From: Tubiluchus corallicola
Taxonomy: Eukaryota; Priapulida; Priapulimorpha; Priapulimorphida; Tubiluchidae
DNA: 64,000 bases
NCBI GenBank assembly: GCA_030141605.1
Contig: JAQGDQ010000132.1
Location: 124,001 to 188,000 of the forward strand
Direction: 5' to 3'
The notes beneath the pieces were generated by a model. The model was given only the letters and a program-made list of their open reading frames with translations, did not search any database and was not told the origin of the DNA. Position 1 is the stretch's first letter, and every line of letters starts with the position of its first letter. Of the stretch, positions 50,350-64,000 are shown one piece after another. Made by a program: the position numbers and the translations under genes.

Positions 50350-51440
50350 ATCACCGCCTTCTAGGTGTCTGTAGTTGTGTCAGATTCATACCATAAGAGG
50401 AACACTCAGATTTTTGAAAATTAAACTAGAACTATGTTCATTATTTATGCCTAACAGAACAGCAGGAAATCAAGCTGCTTATAATAATGATTGTCACGTA
50501 CTAGTACTCAGGCATCAACTTAGTTGCAATGGTAATATCAGTTATTACAATTATTCACAGAGGTTTAGGTCAGCGACAACAGATGGCAGCAGCAGTATAA
50601 ATATCAATGTAAAACGGTTGTTAACTTACCAAGTTACCCACAAAACCAAAAAGTGAAGATATTGTACTTACTTAAGATGTAAAATGGATTGCATAATATA
50701 ATAGGAAAATATTAATATTCAATTATTTAAAAAGATAGCTCATCATAATTTTTCATAAAACATGCTATGTATGTACTAAAGGAGAATATAATTTCTCAAG
50801 AACTTAAAGAGGAAGAAAAAGCAATCTTAAGGTAAGTCCCAACAACTTTCCACACAAAGTTATATTATTTAGCATTATGTTTACCTGCTTGAAAGACTTG
50901 TGATGTAACTAGAAAAGTAAATTACTTACTAATTTAAAATGTTCGCACCAACTAATAAAATGTCATTGAGTCACCTTTCCAGTGTGCACCACTGACACAC
51001 CAAAAAACGTATTTTTAATCTTACCGACACAAAAAAATAATTTATACGTTTGTTTTTCTTAGTGAAGTATGCACTACGAATGCACAAATTATTTTTTAAA
51101 ATTTTAAGCAAAGTTATCTATACTTGTTTTTTAAAACTACTTATCATCAAAATGGCTGTGCCCAAAGGTTTAAATTTCAAATTTTATACAGCTCTATTGC
51201 TAATAAAAGATTTGTGCGCATAATACAGGACATAGGTGTCATAAAATTTCAATATACACGTTTGTAGCTTTATAAATGAAGACTGCTTTTCTAGTCCCTA
51301 ACAATCTACCAGGCTACCAGCTAGCCAATTCCATTAATATTTTCTTGTCCAGTTTAACAACTATACAAGCTTGCTGGGTTGTAAAGGCTAGTCACCTATC
51401 TACTTACCATTTCCCAGTGGCAGCAAATATAAACTCTATA

Positions 51441-52240
51441 CAGTGTTCCCTCACTTATCGCGGGCGTTCCGTTCCAGGCCCACCCGTGATAAGTGAATTT
51501 CCGCGAAGTAGGAACGCTATACTTATTTTAGTAGTATACATTATTTTAAGTCTTTATAAACCCTCCCCACACTCTTATACATAACCCTTTCCCTTAATAA
51601 CTTTTCCCATACTGTACATGTAGCTTTTAAAAAACTTTACTTAAATTCAGTCTTTAACGAAAATTTCACAAATAGCATACACAACACCGCAGATGAAAAC
51701 TACGCACACGCGACAGTCGGATGCTAACTTGAAAAGGAAGAGCTGAGAGGGGGTAGCTGCGCACAGCGAAAGAAAACAAATTGCACGGTGCCTGAGCCAA
51801 TCAGTGACTGGGATACAATGCAACATTCTCTGGTTGGATGCTTTCTACCAATCAACCAATCGTGTGTTGTGTACAATCTCACGTCGGCAAGTAGCATCTC
51901 AAGCGGGCGCAAGTACTACATTTCGTTTTTGGTATGTATTCATCTGCCGAATAAATACATTATTTACTGTAAATGGTAATTTGTATGATTTATAATATTC
52001 TTTTAATGTTAGAATTAACATTTTTAACATATTTTTACACATTTTGTGATTTTTTATGCAAAATTCACCAAATCTATACATTACTGTACAATACGTACTG
52101 CGCATGTGCAAAAATACTTTAGACGGAGTACCGCAAAAACCCGCGAAGCAGCGAAAATACTGCGATAAATATTTTACATTGAAAATCCGCGAAACAGCGA
52201 GTCTGCGATAAACGAACCGCGAAGTAGCAAGGGAACCCTG
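51441..52240. mobile_element. TA-flanked 800-bp MITE, Tc1/mariner-pogo type
   Basis: Starts CAGTGTTCCCTCACTTATCG and ends CTACTTCGCGG-type inverted sequence GCAAGGGAACCCTG. TA dinucleotides flank both ends (51439-51440, 52241-52242). Inner subterminal repeats (CCGCGAAGTAG, GCGATAAA) occur several times. No transposase; the small frames inside are chance. Confidence 0.75.
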
Positions 52241-54159
52241 TACATAATTTTCTCTGCAGCCCATTATCTAAGAAGAAATATAGAATGACAGAAAATATAA
52301 AAATACTTCTCTTTTAGGCCTATATTTTCATATGAACCTAGTCTTCACTTTCACCATCATTCCATTCACTTGTCATTGTCACTAGTCTTATCAACGCTCT
52401 GCTAATTAATTTAGCACCTTCTGCTTCTTTCCATTTTGCCTTCTGCTCAGGCCTATATGAATCTATCTTCTTGGCATGTGGCGATTCTCAGTATCTGGTG
52501 AAACTTTAGTTTTTGTTCTGTTTTGTAGTAGTAATGTAACAATGTATTATTTATGACATTTTGGAAACAAACTAAACTAAACTAAAATAAAACTGGTAAA
52601 TGTTTCATGAAGGAAGCACTTAGGATAAACAAAAAATAAGCAAATCACATACCAACAGCAACAAAGGACTTGATGGCAAAAAATGTCAAGGCCTGGCCAG
52701 GAGGAAAATAAAATTAATAAGTTATTCGCATCTGAAACAGCAAAAAGATATCACTTCTAGCAAACATGGAAATGACTATGTGTACATGCAACCCGTAACT
52801 AGTAAACTGAGTTATCAAGTTTAGATTGTTCTTGTTCATATTTGAACATTTATACTGACTGCTATAAGCTCAGTTAAACTAATAAAGAATTTTACACTTA
52901 GATTACCAAAACTGGTTTCAAAATTAAAAAATACCGTATGTTTTATTATTACAAGATATATACAAAAATAAACAATGCAAGTTGGACCTTTTCATCAACA
53001 TTTTTACATTTCCATTTTTTCTTACTATATTATTAACTCAATTTGTTAAAATACAGGCAAAAACTAGTTATATATGTAAAAACTTTGGCTGAAAAAGACA
53101 AATTTCCAAAATACCTGATGAATAAACAAAGGTATTTTAGTGAGGTAATCAGACTGTAGTGCAACAACATGAGTGGATTTAACCAATGTTTAGGTGCTAA
53201 ATCTCACCAACTATCAGCACACACTGCTTTACACGGGGAAAAAGCATGAATGGTCGAACTTCTGCGTGCACAATGCTTGGATACTAGATGCTTGCAAGCT
53301 GAAGATCTACATGTGAAATGTCACCGCATACTTGGATGTTGGCCATACAGGCACCACTTGTACAACTGTTTTAACTCAGTTAAGCTTGACTCTGCAAGTA
53401 ACAAAAACTGCAGTTATAAAAACACAAATATGAACCCAATTGTTCAACATCAAAAAGAATCGTGGACCTTTTTTCACTTTACGAAACACTGTCGCGTTTC
53501 CTTTTGCTTATCACTTATGCATTTCTTATTTTTGCTGTGCTCTAAGTGTGCCAGGTTTGTCAGAGTCACAGATCCGTAAGCTAAAAGTACAGACCCTGCC
53601 GCCTAGAGAAAAAGCAATGTCCTGTCGGGTCACACATTTAGTTTTCTCACTATTTAATCAGCTCTATAGGGCTATCCGCAACACATGCTAGTAACACAAT
53701 TTGCGTCTTTTAGACAGCAAAACTGAGCTATAGATGAAAGCAATGGGCGTAAGTAGTTTGTTGTACTGTTATACCCCTTCGTGATAACATGCTGCAACTC
53801 GTTTTTCTTGCAACTTTTCAGGAAAACGGAAAAACGTTTCTCGAGAAGTTGTACATATACTTTGCTTTATACTTGAAAAGTCAGGTGCAACAAAATTTAG
53901 CTGTGATCAGTTGGCATGATTGTCTAGGGCAGTATGTCAACATGGATGTAAATTGAAGCTATTGTACCTTGCTGGACTTCGTCTTCTCAGTGATTCCTCA
54001 TGATTAAGCAGTTTGAATAGGCCAAGACTTATACTGGGTAACGTGTAAAAGTTAGCTGATGAAAACTAATTAATTCACTGATAACAAGCAATAGTTATTT
54101 TTGAATTAAGGCCTAATTTTGTATCACAAATGACGAAAAACATTTGAAAAACTACTTAC

Positions 54160-54275
54160 TGAACTGCCCTTTTTCGACCACTAACGGTCTCAAATGCCTC
54201 AAATCGAGAAAAATGCATTGTTTTTTTTCCCATAGCCTTGGACTCCACTGCGGAGCTTCTTGCTCTGTTTGCCAT
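54160..54275 (-). CDS. candidate first coding exon, possibly distal E78 isoform
   Basis: ATG at 54275 (G at +4) follows an in-frame TAA four codons upstream. The frame stays open for 38 codons and two bases, ending at a strong donor TTCA|GTAAGTAG in phase 2. It reads MANRARSSAVESKAMGKK then TMHFSRFEAFETVSGRKRAV. A phase-2 acceptor exists in the 46.9-kb exon (AG|C at 46939), which would give ...RAVH-FEDLFGIKF. I do not recognise the peptide. The link to E78 is inference, and the 46939 acceptor lacks a good pyrimidine tract. It could be a chance ORF. Confidence 0.28.
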
Positions 54276-54539
54276 GAGACCCCCTTACTTAAATATATAC
54301 ACTTTAAGCACTAGTTGAAATGGTTGTTGAGACAATGATGCACATTGGTGTACAATGGTGCACAATGGTTGCTCCCCACTTGCAAGAGAATAAATTGGAT
54401 TTAATCAGACTTTTAGTACTCGAGGTGGATGTTCAGATCCTATGGAAGAACACCCAAAAAACTAACTATTATTAATGTAAACTTGTACAATAATTTGAAA
54501 ATGCCAAATGTTCCTCCACAGTGAACAGATCTCCTACCT

Positions 54540-63334
<8,795 letters not shown>

Positions 63335-64000
63335 CTGTAAAAAACGAAATTTATCTAAATATTAATCAAATGAGGCAAATTTGATTTCGAATAACAGTTA
63401 CCTGGGAGAAAAAAATCAAACTTTGTAATAATACTGTAGCTTGTTATAATTTTTGTTAATTCATTAGCATATTACCCACATACAGTAATATCCAAATATG
63501 CTAATTCAATTACCCAAAAATAAAATAGGCGTGACTCTTGCATTAATGTACATTTATGTATGAATAAATAAGAAATAAAAAATTAATTATACATAGTCAC
63601 TACTGCTATGTTCACTATATATGTGGCCTACCTCAAGTCTTCGGCATTACACATACGCAATGACAATAGCGCACTGACAGCAGCAAATTCAAGATCCAGC
63701 AGCATCAGGGTTCATTTATTGGAGACAGTTGTAGTGGAACAGGAACCTAGTTATTATCAAAGATATCATGCCTACCAGTGTCTTAACTACATTCAGATGT
63801 ATGTATAGTTTATCTTAGTAAAGAAAATAGCTGTGGGTAGACGAAAATATGCTACAGCAGTTCTCATGGCAACCAGCTGTCCATTTACACTAGCAGGGCC
63901 ACTGTTGCTTAACTTTTGGTCAGTAAGCACACCACGTGCTACTCAACCATTTCTTTCATCCCCAAAACTGTATACCCTAGTCCACTTACATACTATCTTG
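63335..64000 (-). other. upstream part of an ITFG2 intron to window edge
   Basis: The preceding exon should encode the family's N terminus, ending near GDVDND. I find no such sequence in either frame set here, so it lies beyond 64000. Nothing else recognised. Confidence 0.7.

Larger units (their letters stand above)
46974..54539. other. region between the alternative E78 exon and ITFG2
   Basis: Contains a GA-rich stretch (48.07-48.18 kb), a TTA repeat (49.04-49.07), the minisatellite (49.20-49.32), two MITEs (49.97-50.35 and 51.44-52.24) and the candidate exon 54160-54275. A plus-strand frame at 53.54-53.69 kb is protein-like but unidentified. Confidence 0.6.

Noticed and set aside
51899-52264. 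121-codon minus-strand frame
   Set aside because: Lies over the right half of the 800-bp MITE and follows its inverted repeats.

Overview
This is a stretch of an AT-rich animal (metazoan) nuclear genome. The genes have many exons separated by GT-AG introns of 0.3 to more than 11 kb. The spaces between them hold long dinucleotide microsatellites, MITE-like DNA transposons, a probable solo LTR, a tRNA-derived SINE and 3' tails of non-LTR elements. An NR1E (E78) nuclear receptor, rare degenerate TTAGGG-type repeats and the repeat spectrum fit a protostome invertebrate, perhaps a lophotrochozoan. The species cannot be fixed from the sequence alone. There is no operon, CRISPR array or prokaryotic gene.

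Two genes are recognised, both on the minus strand. (1) An E78/NR1E nuclear receptor lies between 6848 and 30648. Ten coding exons were joined by hand, and every splice phase agrees. They give a complete 557-residue protein: A/B region in exon 1, first zinc finger in exon 2, second in exon 3, hinge in exon 4, ligand-binding domain in exons 5-10, with an intact AF-2 helix. An alternative 5' exon at 46755-46973 carries a donor phase that fits exon 2, so the gene may reach at least 47 kb. (2) ITFG2, the FG-GAP/beta-propeller subunit of the KICSTOR complex (mTORC1 nutrient sensing), runs from about 54540 to beyond the right edge. Nine internal exons are firm and one terminal exon is tentative. The first exon lies outside the window. 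One of its introns has a GC-AG splice pair.

Layout: 1-6847, region downstream of E78 with no recognised gene and one strong hairpin. 6848-13299, E78 LBD and second-finger exons, closely spaced. 13300-30131, two long introns rich in transposons and microsatellites, including an almost pure CA repeat of about 510 bp that starts 98 bp after the exon 1 donor. 30132-30648, E78 exon 1. 30649-46754, a 16-kb gene-poor region with a possible TATA/DR3 promoter near 31.36 kb and degenerate tandem repeats. 46755-54539, the alternative exon, a minisatellite, a hAT-like MITE and an 800-bp TA-flanked MITE. 54540-64000, ITFG2 with repeat-filled introns.

The two genes are not known to act together. One is a transcription factor, the other a cytosolic/lysosomal scaffold subunit; they are simply neighbours in the same orientation. 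I did not find a previously undescribed biological system. The most useful novelties are the alternative and distal E78 5' exons, paired SUMO/phospho-switch motifs in the E78 A/B domain, a decayed tandem copy of an ITFG2 exon, a GC-AG intron, and an LTR nested inside a TTAA-flanked MITE.
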